A DNA stretch of 30,381 bases from a virus. Where the stretch lies: IMG/VR virus record IMGVR_UViG_3300031840_000573, positions 1 through 30,381 of that record. One strand, written 5' to 3'. The notes beneath the pieces were generated by a model that ran no database searches, had not been told where the DNA came from, and saw only the letters and a program-made list of their open reading frames with translations. Shown in pieces: positions 12,899 through 20,961 of the stretch (positions within the stretch are counted from its first letter, which is position 1; each line of letters opens with the position of its first letter). The position numbers were made by a program, and so were the translations under genes.

Positions 12899-13366
12899 AT
12901 GGCTACTTCATCTATGATTCAATACCTCACCGCTGCGAACGACAAGGTTGCTGCTTCTAACCGTCGCGTAACCGAGCAGTTCATCGCGGACGGTGCGATT
13001 GCCATTGGCGACTTCGTTTGCTTTGAACTTACCGAGACTGGCACTGACCGTGTTGTTCAGGTTGTTCGCGCTGACGCGGGTGCTGTTCCTACACAGCAGG
13101 CTATTGGCGTTTGCATTGCGCACGACGGCACTGGCACGAACGCTGCTGACGGCGACGAAGTTACTGTTGTCATCAAGGGCTACGCAGAGGGCGCCAATGT
13201 TGGCGCCACCACGGCACAGGGCAACCTACTTGTTGCTGGCACTGCCGGTCGTGGCGAGCCTTACGACGCTGACGCGACGGATGCGAACTACCTTCCAGTC
13301 GCGCAGGCGTTAGAGGACGACACCGCTAATGTTGCTGATGTTTGGGTGATCGGTCTATTCAGTTAG
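12899..13366 (+). CDS. Capsid decoration protein, DUF2190-like
   Basis: The product is 155 residues, Ala/Asp/Thr/Gly-rich and mostly beta. IADGAIAIGDFVCFEL, QQAIGVCIAHDGTGTNAADG, EVTVVIKGYAEG, and then GNLLVAGTAGRGEP follow the DUF2190-type layout seen in head decoration proteins (a small beta barrel with a conserved GxA and GxPYDA-like loop). It follows the major capsid gene with AAGGAG and shares its transcript, which ends at the terminator 36 bases downstream. Such proteins trimerise on the capsid surface and stabilise it. The family call is from pattern memory. Confidence 0.75.
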   Translation: MATSSMIQYLTAANDKVAASNRRVTEQFIADGAIAIGDFVCFELTETGTDRVVQVVRADAGAVPTQQAIGVCIAHDGTGTNAADGDEVTVVIKGYAEGANVGATTAQGNLLVAGTAGRGEPYDADATDANYLPVAQALEDDTANVADVWVIGLFS

Positions 13367-13401
13367 TCCGCACACACAGAGAGCCTAACGACAAGGCTTT
13401 C

Positions 13402-13447
13402 CCCCCTCCTCCGGTTTCTTGGTTCTCGGGGGAGGGGGTTTCTTTTT
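13402..13447 (+). terminator. Strong intrinsic terminator after the capsid genes
   Basis: CCCCCTCCTCC (13402-13412) pairs with GGGGGAGGGGG (13428-13438), eleven pairs with one G-U, followed by TTTCTTTTT. A short stem AGCCT/AGGCT (13382-13386 with 13394-13398) sits just upstream. It separates the highly expressed capsid genes from the tail genes. Confidence 0.9.
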
Positions 13448-13454
13448 GAGGCAA

Positions 13455-13481
13455 TAGACAAAACATTTATTTATTAGGAGA
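13455..13481 (+). promoter_or_regulatory. Putative phage promoter motif, copy E, fused to the ribosome binding site
   Basis: TAGACAAAACATTTATTTA matches the consensus exactly and runs directly into TTAGGAGAC, the ribosome binding site of the adaptor gene. It lies just after the capsid terminator, as expected of a promoter that restarts transcription. Copies F (20281) and G (28927) have nearly the same 28 bases. Confidence 0.6.
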
Positions 13482-13489
13482 CTGCACTA

Positions 13490-14881
13490 ATGAACCTTTC
13501 CCAGATTCGGGGTCGCATTAAGAATCAACTTTCTTACACACCTGTCCCCAGCCAAGCCGTCAATGGCTACATAGACTCAATAATCAACGACGCCTACCAA
13601 GAGGTTTGGACAAGTCGTCCTTACACCTTCAACCAAAAAGAAATAGACATTCGTTATTATGGGGACTTCACACCAGCAGGAACAGACACGCTGGACTTTA
13701 CACAGGACTCTCTAACAGTTGCTATTGACTTCACACTACCAGAACCAACAATGGCAGAGAACAGAGACAGGTTCATTGGTGCCGAGTTGCAGGATCCAAA
13801 CGGAATCCAATACACGATCCAAAACATTTTTCAATCAACAGCCATAAACTATTTTGTTTTAGACAGACCTTATGAGGGAGCGACGGCTGCGAACTCTTCC
13901 TCTTATTTTATTCGCCAGAAGTTCCACTACCTACCGACTGACCTTATTGAAATAGAAGACATTACTTTTCCCAACTACCCAATCAACCACGGACACCGAG
14001 GCAAGGTTCAGTCTATTCCCAGAAGAACCGAGGGCATTGTGTCCTTCAACTGGATCAACACAGCAGAGCGACCAAACTACTACACACCTTACTCCAAGGA
14101 GTTTGTGAGCGACAGTCCACAGGGACTAACCATAACCAGCACAGCAGGGACAGGCATAGCAGCAGGCACTTATTACTTTGGTGTAACTGCTATTGACGAG
14201 TCAGGTGCCGAAAGTGGAATGCTTGAAGTCAAGGGCTTCACCACTGCCGCCGTTGCTTCTATTGATGTCGCACTTTCTACCTCTGTTCTTCTTGCCGACG
14301 AGGCTATGGGTTTGAGGTTCAAGGTTTATTATGCTCTACAAAGAGCAGACCAAGACGGCTACAAGTTCTTCCACATAGGAACAATCAACGAACTTGACGC
14401 TGCTTTCTCTACAAATGTTTCTTTCACCTCTGCTATTCAGCGAGGAATAAATGTAGGAAACTACAAGAATAAAGTTTGGAAGGGAGCCATTGGATCAAAG
14501 AAGGTTCAGTTCTACCCAAGACCAAATGTTACGGACAAGAGTGTCGCCGTCGCAGGAGCAACAAGAGAACTTTCTTTCTTCCACCTTCGCTACTTATTCA
14601 AGCCCAGCCCTCTTGTTGATGACTATGATGTTCCCCTGATCCCAGCAGCCTTCCACCACCTCATTGTGAATAAGGCACTCACCGACATTCATAGTAAGTT
14701 TGGAAACGACAGTGCCTCCCTTGTAGCACAGCGAAAGTTTGAAGAAGGCTTGAAGAAGTTGGACGCAAGGTTCGCCAGCGAAAGAGACACACTATTAGTA
14801 AGAAGCCAAAGCCAGTCTTTCGGCAGGAAGTTCGGTCGCAATCAGTTCCCGTTCGTTCCGACCGTCCATTATGAAGGGTAG
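13490..14881 (+). CDS. Head-tail adaptor / tail tubular A-like protein
   Basis: The product is 463 residues. The N-terminus (MNLSQIRGRIKNQLSYTPVP, then VNGYIDSIINDAYQEVWTSR) is the helical opening typical of podovirus adaptor (gp11/gp4-type) proteins. The C-terminus (PLIPAAFHHLIVNKALTDIH, then a helix with QRKFEEGLKKLDARF) is the usual closing helix. It is more than twice the length of T7 gp11; the excess includes an Ig/fibronectin-like insert at about 215-318 (TYYFGVTAIDESGAESGM). The ring would join the portal to the nozzle. It lies first in the tail transcription unit. The exact family is inferred from position and these end motifs. Confidence 0.75.
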   Translation: MNLSQIRGRIKNQLSYTPVPSQAVNGYIDSIINDAYQEVWTSRPYTFNQKEIDIRYYGDFTPAGTDTLDFTQDSLTVAIDFTLPEPTMAENRDRFIGAELQDPNGIQYTIQNIFQSTAINYFVLDRPYEGATAANSSSYFIRQKFHYLPTDLIEIEDITFPNYPINHGHRGKVQSIPRRTEGIVSFNWINTAERPNYYTPYSKEFVSDSPQGLTITSTAGTGIAAGTYYFGVTAIDESGAESGMLEVKGFTTAAVASIDVALSTSVLLADEAMGLRFKVYYALQRADQDGYKFFHIGTINELDAAFSTNVSFTSAIQRGINVGNYKNKVWKGAIGSKKVQFYPRPNVTDKSVAVAGATRELSFFHLRYLFKPSPLVDDYDVPLIPAAFHHLIVNKALTDIHSKFGNDSASLVAQRKFEEGLKKLDARFASERDTLLVRSQSQSFGRKFGRNQFPFVPTVHYEG

Positions 14882-14884
14882 AAA

Positions 14885-15520
14885 ATGAAGTCAGGCATCT
14901 ACAAAATAACCTGTGGTAAGAGGTTCTACATAGGTTCCTCCAAGGACACAGCGGTCAGGTGGCAGAACCACCAGTCGGCTTTGCGTCGTGGGGATCACGC
15001 CAATAACTTTATGCAAAACCTTTGGAACAAGACGAGAGGACACGGCTTCAAGTTTGAGGTTCTTATGGCTTGCGCACCAGAGATGTTGCTTGACCGAGAG
15101 CAGGAACTTATTGACCACTACTGGGGGGACAAGAACTTTATGAACCTCAACCCAAAGGCAGACAGACCGCGTGGGTGGAAGGGTCGCAAGCGTGGTGCTT
15201 GGATGCAGAGCGAGGCTTACCGCAACAAGATGAGCGAGGCTACAAAAGGCAAGAAGAAAACCGAGGCAACGAAGACAAAGATCTCCCAGACAAGAAAGGA
15301 AAAAGGTTTAGTCCCCACCCCAGAGGCACTCGCCAAGGCACACGAGAAAAGTAGAAAGGCGGTCTATGTTGTTATGAATAATAATGAGAGGCTCGCATTT
15401 GCCTCTGTGAGCGAGGCAAGAAAAACAATAGGGGTAGGAGCCACAACAATAAACGAGTGGCTCAAAGGACGCTCTATGGGCTTCACACGAAAAGGAATAA
15501 AGGAGATCGGTTATGCCTAA
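14885..15520 (+). CDS. GIY-YIG homing endonuclease with NUMOD3 and NUMOD1-type parts
   Basis: The product is 211 residues. The GIY-YIG nuclease spans 1-90: GIY at 4-6, YIG at 15-17, the conserved Arg at 25 and the metal-binding Glu in REQELIDHYW (E74). Residues 112-142 hold NUMOD3-like repeats (AYRNKMSEATKGKKKTEATK). Residues 155-203 are a NUMOD1-like HTH (AFASVSEARKTIGVGATTIN). This is the Seg-type layout of free-standing phage endonucleases. It fits between adaptor and nozzle genes with a three-base gap before it and an eight-base overlap after it, so it rides on tail transcription. Neither neighbour appears interrupted. Confidence 0.93.
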   Translation: MKSGIYKITCGKRFYIGSSKDTAVRWQNHQSALRRGDHANNFMQNLWNKTRGHGFKFEVLMACAPEMLLDREQELIDHYWGDKNFMNLNPKADRPRGWKGRKRGAWMQSEAYRNKMSEATKGKKKTEATKTKISQTRKEKGLVPTPEALAKAHEKSRKAVYVVMNNNERLAFASVSEARKTIGVGATTINEWLKGRSMGFTRKGIKEIGYA

Positions 15521-17909
15521 TCAACAGAAGACAAAACAGTTTTTATTTGTTCCCGGAGTTTTGGAGAAGCCATTTGCGGAAGGGGCTTCTAACATTAGCA
15601 ACCTACGCTATGACGGCTCCCGCTATTGCTGGGTAAATGACCGAGGTTTCGTAGATTATTTTTACCCAGACGATCCGGGGACAGCCTCACCAGTAACCCG
15701 AGATGTCTATTCTATTTATTCTTGGAAGGCACCCGACGGCATTTCCTACATTTTGTTTGAGGAAGATGACGGAGCAGGCTTTCTAACACTCAAAGTTATT
15801 GCAGGTCAAAAGGTTATTACTCTACAAACCAAGAGAAGCAAGCCGTCAGCAGGAGACCCCGGCAGTCAGTTTGCTCCTATTGGACGCTACTGTTTTATTT
15901 TCAACGGTGTTGATGAGCCACTACTTTACCGAGGTGGGAACTCAATAAGAACTGCTTTCTTCCACAACAGACCAAAGCCACCCACACCTGTTTCAGTTCC
16001 CGGTTCTATTCACCCCCAACTTGGGGACGCAGCCAGCGGTGAAATGGTTTTCAACATCGCACAAAAGGACGCAGCCATTTCCGCTCTACCAAAGACACAG
16101 GGCTACGGTGTTGCGGCTACTCCTTTCAGGGCTGACCCAGCGTCAGTCGCTTACTTCACAGATGACCAAGAGAACCTATTTGAGTATGCTGTTTCTTTTG
16201 TAAGCGACACAGGAGCAGAGAGCCCCTTGTCTCCTTATTCACCACAGGCTACATTCTCTATGATAGGTGGCGTTCAAAGAACAGCAGCCACCGACGGTGC
16301 TCGCTACTTTATGGCTCTCACAGACATTCCCGTAGGAGCCGAGGGCACAGCCAAGCGAAGGCTCTACCGCACAGGCAACCAGCAGGACGGCTTAATAGGA
16401 GCAGGCAGAACGCTTCGCTTCTTGGCTGACATTGAGGACAACATAACAACAACTTATTTAGATTGCCTACCCTCCTCTGCTTTGGGATCACAAGCACCAA
16501 GTCTAAACGACAGTGATGTCTTTCCCACTGGCATTCGTTTAGCCGAGGCATTCAAAAACTATTTAGTCTTTGCTGGTAGTAGAGAGAATGGAAGCACCCT
16601 TTATTTCAGTGAGGCAGGAAAACCTGAACAAGTCCCAGCCCTCAACAGAATAGACCTTGGAGGTAGAAAGGGTGGAGACATTACAGCACTACACGCAAGC
16701 AATAATGTTCTTTATGTTTTTAGAGAGTCAGCAATAGACCTTCTTATTACAACCAACAACAGCGCTCTACCTTTCAAGGTTGAGGCTTACATAACCACAG
16801 TAGGAACTCTTTCACCAAACACAATAGAAGATGTCCCCGGTTTAGGAACGGTCTTCCTTGGAAGCGACAGACAGTTCTACGCAGTAACAACAACAGGAAC
16901 CTACCAAGGAACACAAGCACTAACAAGACTTTCCGCAGCAAGGGACAGCGACATTTCGCAGACGGTAAAGAGAATAAGTAAGTTCTCCCTACCCAGAGCA
17001 ACAGCAACCTACAACCAGAAAGACCAAGAGTATTGGTGCCACGCTCCACTTGACGGAGACGCAGAAACAACAAAAGGTTTTGTCTTCCACCAGAAGAACG
17101 GTGCTTGGTCATTCAGGGACAACATTCCAGCAGGTTGCTTTACACAAATAGAAGAAGGCTGGACTGCTTTTGGATCAAACGGAAACAGGTCAGGTCTTCC
17201 TATTATTAGCGGAACTTCGTCCGGTTCAGCCAACTCTGGCATTATGGTTTGGTGTGGAGCAAAGGGCGACGGCTACATAGATAATGGACAAGACCCAAGG
17301 ACAAGAGACACCGGCTTACCCAGTTGGGAATACGAGACAACATGGCTTTCCTTGGGCGATCCCAACACAACAAAACAAATAGATTCGGTCTTTCTTTACA
17401 TCTACCGAGACACAGGGGGCGGTGGGAAGATGACCTTCGCCGCCGACTGGAAGGCGTTAGTTGCCCAAACTGACGCGTCGGTCAGTTTAGAAACTACTTT
17501 CACAACCGCAAATGTAGAAAACTCTAATGCCGGTGTTTATGGAACTGCGGTCTATGACGACCCGTTCTCTCTTGCCAACATTAGCGATGCAGACAAAAAT
17601 AGATTTGCTTCCCAAGAGATCGCCGTGGTAAGAATAGACAACCCTTATGGTGGCAACCTCCTACCGCAATACCAAGCGACCGAAGCCTCTGCTGGGGAAC
17701 CACTACCCCCACCCTTTACCGACCGCACCTCTCCCCTTGACGGGCAGCCACGCTGGGTGAAGTTTAGAATAAAGGGAACAGGGGAAGCAATCCAGTTAGT
17801 TGGCTTCTCTATTGACTACACTATTGACGGAGAGAAGAAACAACTGTCCGCCATTTCAGGCACACCTGACTCACCGTCGGGCACAGCAATAAGGATTATG
17901 GGACTCTAA
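15513..17909 (+). CDS. Tail nozzle / tail tubular B-like protein
   Basis: The product is 798 residues, close to T7 gp12 length. It is rich in beta structure with recurring Gly-Tyr-Trp motifs (NLRYDGSRYCWVNDRGFVDY near the start; VLYVFRESAIDLL; GTVFLGSDRQFYAVTTTG; GAWSFRDNIPAG), which fits the propeller fold of nozzle proteins. A segment at about 219-330 (YAVSFVSDTGAESPLSPYS, then KRRLYRTGNQQDG) resembles the insert of the adaptor gene. The C-terminus (WVKFRIKGTGEAIQLVGFSI) looks like a jelly-roll end. It starts inside the endonuclease gene with AAGGAG upstream, and its TAA overlaps the next ATG. It forms the DNA exit channel tip. Confidence 0.82.
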   Translation: MPNQQKTKQFLFVPGVLEKPFAEGASNISNLRYDGSRYCWVNDRGFVDYFYPDDPGTASPVTRDVYSIYSWKAPDGISYILFEEDDGAGFLTLKVIAGQKVITLQTKRSKPSAGDPGSQFAPIGRYCFIFNGVDEPLLYRGGNSIRTAFFHNRPKPPTPVSVPGSIHPQLGDAASGEMVFNIAQKDAAISALPKTQGYGVAATPFRADPASVAYFTDDQENLFEYAVSFVSDTGAESPLSPYSPQATFSMIGGVQRTAATDGARYFMALTDIPVGAEGTAKRRLYRTGNQQDGLIGAGRTLRFLADIEDNITTTYLDCLPSSALGSQAPSLNDSDVFPTGIRLAEAFKNYLVFAGSRENGSTLYFSEAGKPEQVPALNRIDLGGRKGGDITALHASNNVLYVFRESAIDLLITTNNSALPFKVEAYITTVGTLSPNTIEDVPGLGTVFLGSDRQFYAVTTTGTYQGTQALTRLSAARDSDISQTVKRISKFSLPRATATYNQKDQEYWCHAPLDGDAETTKGFVFHQKNGAWSFRDNIPAGCFTQIEEGWTAFGSNGNRSGLPIISGTSSGSANSGIMVWCGAKGDGYIDNGQDPRTRDTGLPSWEYETTWLSLGDPNTTKQIDSVFLYIYRDTGGGGKMTFAADWKALVAQTDASVSLETTFTTANVENSNAGVYGTAVYDDPFSLANISDADKNRFASQEIAVVRIDNPYGGNLLPQYQATEASAGEPLPPPFTDRTSPLDGQPRWVKFRIKGTGEAIQLVGFSIDYTIDGEKKQLSAISGTPDSPSGTAIRIMGL

Positions 17910-18565
17910 TGAAACTCTACCCAAACACCAACCGAATAGAAGACGGACACAGCGTAGAAAGTCCTACGCTCAATAGCGAACTGCGAGAGATCTTTCAGTT
18001 AGGCAACGGTGGTTTAGATGAAAAAAACATCAAACCCGGTGATGCTACTTTTGATTCGGGCAACGGTCTAACAAGCAGGAACTTTGCCGCAAATGCTTGG
18101 AACGAATACTTTACATTTGGAGGGGCAGTTTCTCCTACTCCTTACGACATTGACCCAGACAACACAACAAGGGGGGACATTGCTTTTCAGTTCTACGACA
18201 GTGGCACTACTCGTTATGGTGCTGGTTTTGTTATGGGACAAACCCAAATAAAATACAGGATTGCTATGAACAAAGCAGCAAGCACAAGTGATCTTGGAAT
18301 GCGTAATGGCTGGACAGAACTGGCAACCTCCCACAGGTTTGCCGTAGAAATAAATGGACAAAGGGTAGGGGAAAGTGAAATGGTTGGCGAGGCTCCTGCT
18401 GGCTACTGCAACATTCCTTTTTATTTCTACCACACAGGAGGCGCAATCCAAATGCGTTTGTTAGTTGAGGTTCCCGGTTACAGCGAGAACCAAGCAGAGC
18501 GAGGAGAGGCTTACAGGTTTCGCATTGTGCGAGACTACACATTTGGCATCATAAGGAAGCGTTAG
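17909..18565 (+). CDS. Putative tail appendage protein
   Basis: The product is 218 residues. The N-terminus (MKLYPNTNRIEDGHSVESPT, then LNSELREIFQLGNGGLDEKNI) has the build of virion-attachment segments of phage tail fibre proteins. The rest is beta-rich (AIQMRLLVEVPGYSE). It overlaps the nozzle stop by one base and is three bases from the next gene. No enzymatic motif or known receptor-binding domain is seen. With the two following genes it forms a run of similarly built proteins; tail fibre or adaptor subunits are the likely role. Confidence 0.65.
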   Translation: MKLYPNTNRIEDGHSVESPTLNSELREIFQLGNGGLDEKNIKPGDATFDSGNGLTSRNFAANAWNEYFTFGGAVSPTPYDIDPDNTTRGDIAFQFYDSGTTRYGAGFVMGQTQIKYRIAMNKAASTSDLGMRNGWTELATSHRFAVEINGQRVGESEMVGEAPAGYCNIPFYFYHTGGAIQMRLLVEVPGYSENQAERGEAYRFRIVRDYTFGIIRKR

Positions 18566-18568
18566 AAA

Positions 18569-19444
18569 ATGGCAAGACAAACATTAGATCCTTTGGAGGA
18601 AGGCGGACACATAACCGCTGCTAAAATAAATGATGCCTTTGGTGCGTCAGGTGCAACAGGCTTGGTGTCAAATGTTACAGGCGACCAAGTAGCACAGGGA
18701 GGCATTACAGGTAGAGCGTGCAACACTGGTGTAAGAATAAGTTCTTCTTCTGCGAGTAGAGGAAACGGAAACCCTTGGTTTGGTGGTGAGGCTCTTGCTG
18801 GTTCAGGTGTAAATAACTTGACCCTTGTTGCCCCCGGAGACATCATAACAGGAACTTCTTACACATTCATTCAGTCAGGCGGCAACGACATGCAGGTTGA
18901 TCTATCTGACGAAATAGCCGACAGTGAGAACGGAGACTTTGTTCTTATTGAGTTTAGTGGTCAAGCACATTTCTTTCATTTATTAGCAGGCTCTACTATC
19001 ACCGACACCGCTGGCGTAGTCCCCGGCACAGCGCCTTCTTACACAAGCGCAGAGGCAGACATGAAGTTGGTAGTTACTTTGGGTGCTTCTACGGTTGATG
19101 TTCCTCACGCAACTATCCCCGGCAACGACGCTTCCTTTGGCACAATGTTAATCAACGGTGCCTACACGACAACTTACGGTAGTGGAAACCTTTGCCCAAC
19201 ATTACCAAATGTTATTCCTTATGCCAATGAAGATGATGTCAATAACACAGGTTCAGGGACTTTTAGATCTTTTCACCTTTCCTGCATCGTGCCCTTGGAC
19301 GGCACACAGAGCGTCCTAACAGCCAAGGCGGCAGTTAGACCGGGGCAGTCTATTGGTGGCTCCCCAGCGCCATTCAGCGACCCCATAGCCCACATTCTAC
19401 AAGCAACCTTTACTGCTCGCGTTATTCGCAAAGGAAATAAATAA
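18569..19444 (+). CDS. Putative tail appendage protein
   Basis: The product is 291 residues. The N-terminus (LDPLEEGGHITAAKINDAFG) repeats the pattern of the preceding gene, a Gly followed by a short helix with Asn and Phe. The body is Gly/Ser/Thr-rich and beta-like, typical of phage structural proteins, with a C-terminal jelly-roll-like end (IAHILQATFTARVIRKGNK). It shares its final base with the next ATG. No family is recognised beyond the general tail protein look. The C-terminal RVIRKG resembles the IVRDYTFGIIRKR end of the previous protein, suggesting related folds. Confidence 0.65.
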   Translation: MARQTLDPLEEGGHITAAKINDAFGASGATGLVSNVTGDQVAQGGITGRACNTGVRISSSSASRGNGNPWFGGEALAGSGVNNLTLVAPGDIITGTSYTFIQSGGNDMQVDLSDEIADSENGDFVLIEFSGQAHFFHLLAGSTITDTAGVVPGTAPSYTSAEADMKLVVTLGASTVDVPHATIPGNDASFGTMLINGAYTTTYGSGNLCPTLPNVIPYANEDDVNNTGSGTFRSFHLSCIVPLDGTQSVLTAKAAVRPGQSIGGSPAPFSDPIAHILQATFTARVIRKGNK

Positions 19445-20283
19445 TGGCTTACACACCTACCACAGTTGTCGCAGGCAACACCGTTGATGCTTCTGTTATT
19501 GAAGGAAACATTGCTGACTTTCGTAGAGAAATAAACAGCGCTGCCAATCTTTTGACGGACACGGACTTCAACGCGGCTACATTGGAAACGAGGCACATTG
19601 CCCCACCAGAGTTTATGGCACCCAGCCTTCGTCAGTTGGAGTGGCGTGGTGAGAGTGGAGGAATAAAAGTTATTACAAAACCAAGTGCGACATTTGACGC
19701 TATGCTTGATCAAGCCGTTGTGAATCCCGGTGGCACCTACCCAGACCTACCTTCAACAACACCAGCACAAGCACCAGAGAACTCTGGCATTAGCCGAATG
19801 CTTCACCAAGACAATGCTAATGCTTCTACTTACAACACAACAGGCAAGCCCTACCTACCCGGTCTTGCTCTTTCAGTTAGAATAGATAAGGCTTGTGAAG
19901 TTATGGTTAGAGTAAAGTTTTGCCAAAACAATCTACCCGGTCAAGCAACTGGAACTTCACCACAGCAACATAAAGAAAGAGCAAACGCACAGCCCTACAC
20001 ACTTGTTATTACTGAACCAGACGGAACAGAGGTAGAACCAAATGTTACGCTGCGTAGAAACATAAGGGTAGGACACACATCAAACCTACGAGAACTTTAC
20101 ATAACTTATCAGTTCGCAGTCTCTTCCGCCAACACAGGCACCTACCACTTTGGCATTAGAGGATCACTACGACCAACACCCAACACGAGTGATTACCCAC
20201 AAGCATCTCGCGGAAAGTTTGAAACACCTATTTCACTTTCCGGTAAGAGCGAGTTCGCTGTTGAGTGGTGGAATAAAGAATAG
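19444..20283 (+). CDS. Putative tail appendage protein
   Basis: The product is 279 residues. The N-terminus (VVAGNTVDASVIEGNIADFR plus REINSAA) again has the attachment-like pattern, and the following residues (FNAATLETRHIAPPEF) resemble the LDxxNI segment of fibre-type proteins. The C-terminal half is beta-rich (GTYHFGIRGSLRP) and ends SEFAVEWWNKE. It is the last gene before promoter motif F, whose first bases are its stop codon. Three successive genes of this style (17909, 18569, 19444) may form a mixed fibre or collar. No enzyme motif is seen. Confidence 0.65.
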   Translation: MAYTPTTVVAGNTVDASVIEGNIADFRREINSAANLLTDTDFNAATLETRHIAPPEFMAPSLRQLEWRGESGGIKVITKPSATFDAMLDQAVVNPGGTYPDLPSTTPAQAPENSGISRMLHQDNANASTYNTTGKPYLPGLALSVRIDKACEVMVRVKFCQNNLPGQATGTSPQQHKERANAQPYTLVITEPDGTEVEPNVTLRRNIRVGHTSNLRELYITYQFAVSSANTGTYHFGIRGSLRPTPNTSDYPQASRGKFETPISLSGKSEFAVEWWNKE

Positions 20284-20306
20284 ACAAAACATTTATTTTA
20301 TGGAGA
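20281..20306 (+). promoter_or_regulatory. Putative phage promoter motif, copy F, fused to the ribosome binding site
   Basis: TAGACAAAACATTTATTTTA followed by TGGAGACCC; the TAG is the stop codon of the preceding gene. It is identical to copy E over the first 18 bases and then is one base shorter before GGAGAC. It precedes the ejection protein genes. Confidence 0.55.
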
Positions 20307-20313
20307 CCCACTT

Positions 20314-20961
20314 ATGATCGCAACCATCAATCCAGCATTGGAGTTATTCTTCTTCCTTTGCTTTCACAGCCTTCCTCACCTTGGTCTTGCTCCCCTTGTG
20401 GTGGGGGCTATTATTATGGCAGGCACCGCCATCGCAACGGCAGGAACATCTGCCGCTATTGGCGCTCTTCCCACCAAGACGGAAAAAGAAATCAAAGCAC
20501 AGAAGGAAGCGCTTGGAAAAGAAATAGCAAGAACACCCGGACTTACAGAAGCCGAGCGTGAAGAGTTTTCTGCTATGGGAACCGCTGCCGTAGCAGGTGC
20601 GGAAAGAGAACTTTATTCCCGCGCAACAGAGTTGGCTGCCCTTGAAGGTCTTACGGGTGCTGACCTCGTTGCTCTACAAAGAGACATTGCCGAACAGCAG
20701 ACGGCTCGTAGGGCAGATGTCGCAGCACAGGTTCGCCAGTTAGAGTTGGCTGCTCGCCAGCAAAAAGAAGAAGAATACAGAAGGCTCCAACAGGCAGCAC
20801 TACAAAGCGAGTTGGCGAGAAAGGGTGCGGTCATGCAGGGTGTCCAGCAAACCGGTGCAGCAGCACAGGACTTCGCTACTATGGTTACGCTTTATGAAAG
20901 CAAATACGGTAGTGGTGGTGGTGCCGTGCCCGAATCAGTTATGATCGGGGAGGAAGCATAA
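20314..20961 (+). CDS. Internal virion protein, T7 gp14-like ejection protein
   Basis: The product is 215 residues, near the length of T7 gp14. The N-terminus is hydrophobic (LELFFFLCFHSLPHLGLAPL, then VVGAIIMAGTAIATAG), consistent with insertion into the outer membrane during DNA ejection. The remainder is a long Ala/Glu/Gln-rich helix (VAAQVRQLELAARQQKEEEY). It is first in a three-gene set whose order and sizes mirror T7 gp14-gp15-gp16. GGAG lies eight bases before the ATG, and the TAA overlaps the next start. The call rests on position and architecture, not on a sequence match. Confidence 0.7.
   Translation: MIATINPALELFFFLCFHSLPHLGLAPLVVGAIIMAGTAIATAGTSAAIGALPTKTEKEIKAQKEALGKEIARTPGLTEAEREEFSAMGTAAVAGAERELYSRATELAALEGLTGADLVALQRDIAEQQTARRADVAAQVRQLELAARQQKEEEYRRLQQAALQSELARKGAVMQGVQQTGAAAQDFATMVTLYESKYGSGGGAVPESVMIGEEA

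Noticed and set aside
6858-15520. Group I or II intron associated with the homing endonucleases
   Set aside because: Neither endonuclease interrupts a recognisable gene; the flanking adaptor and nozzle genes are complete, and I see no intron core elements. Both look free-standing.
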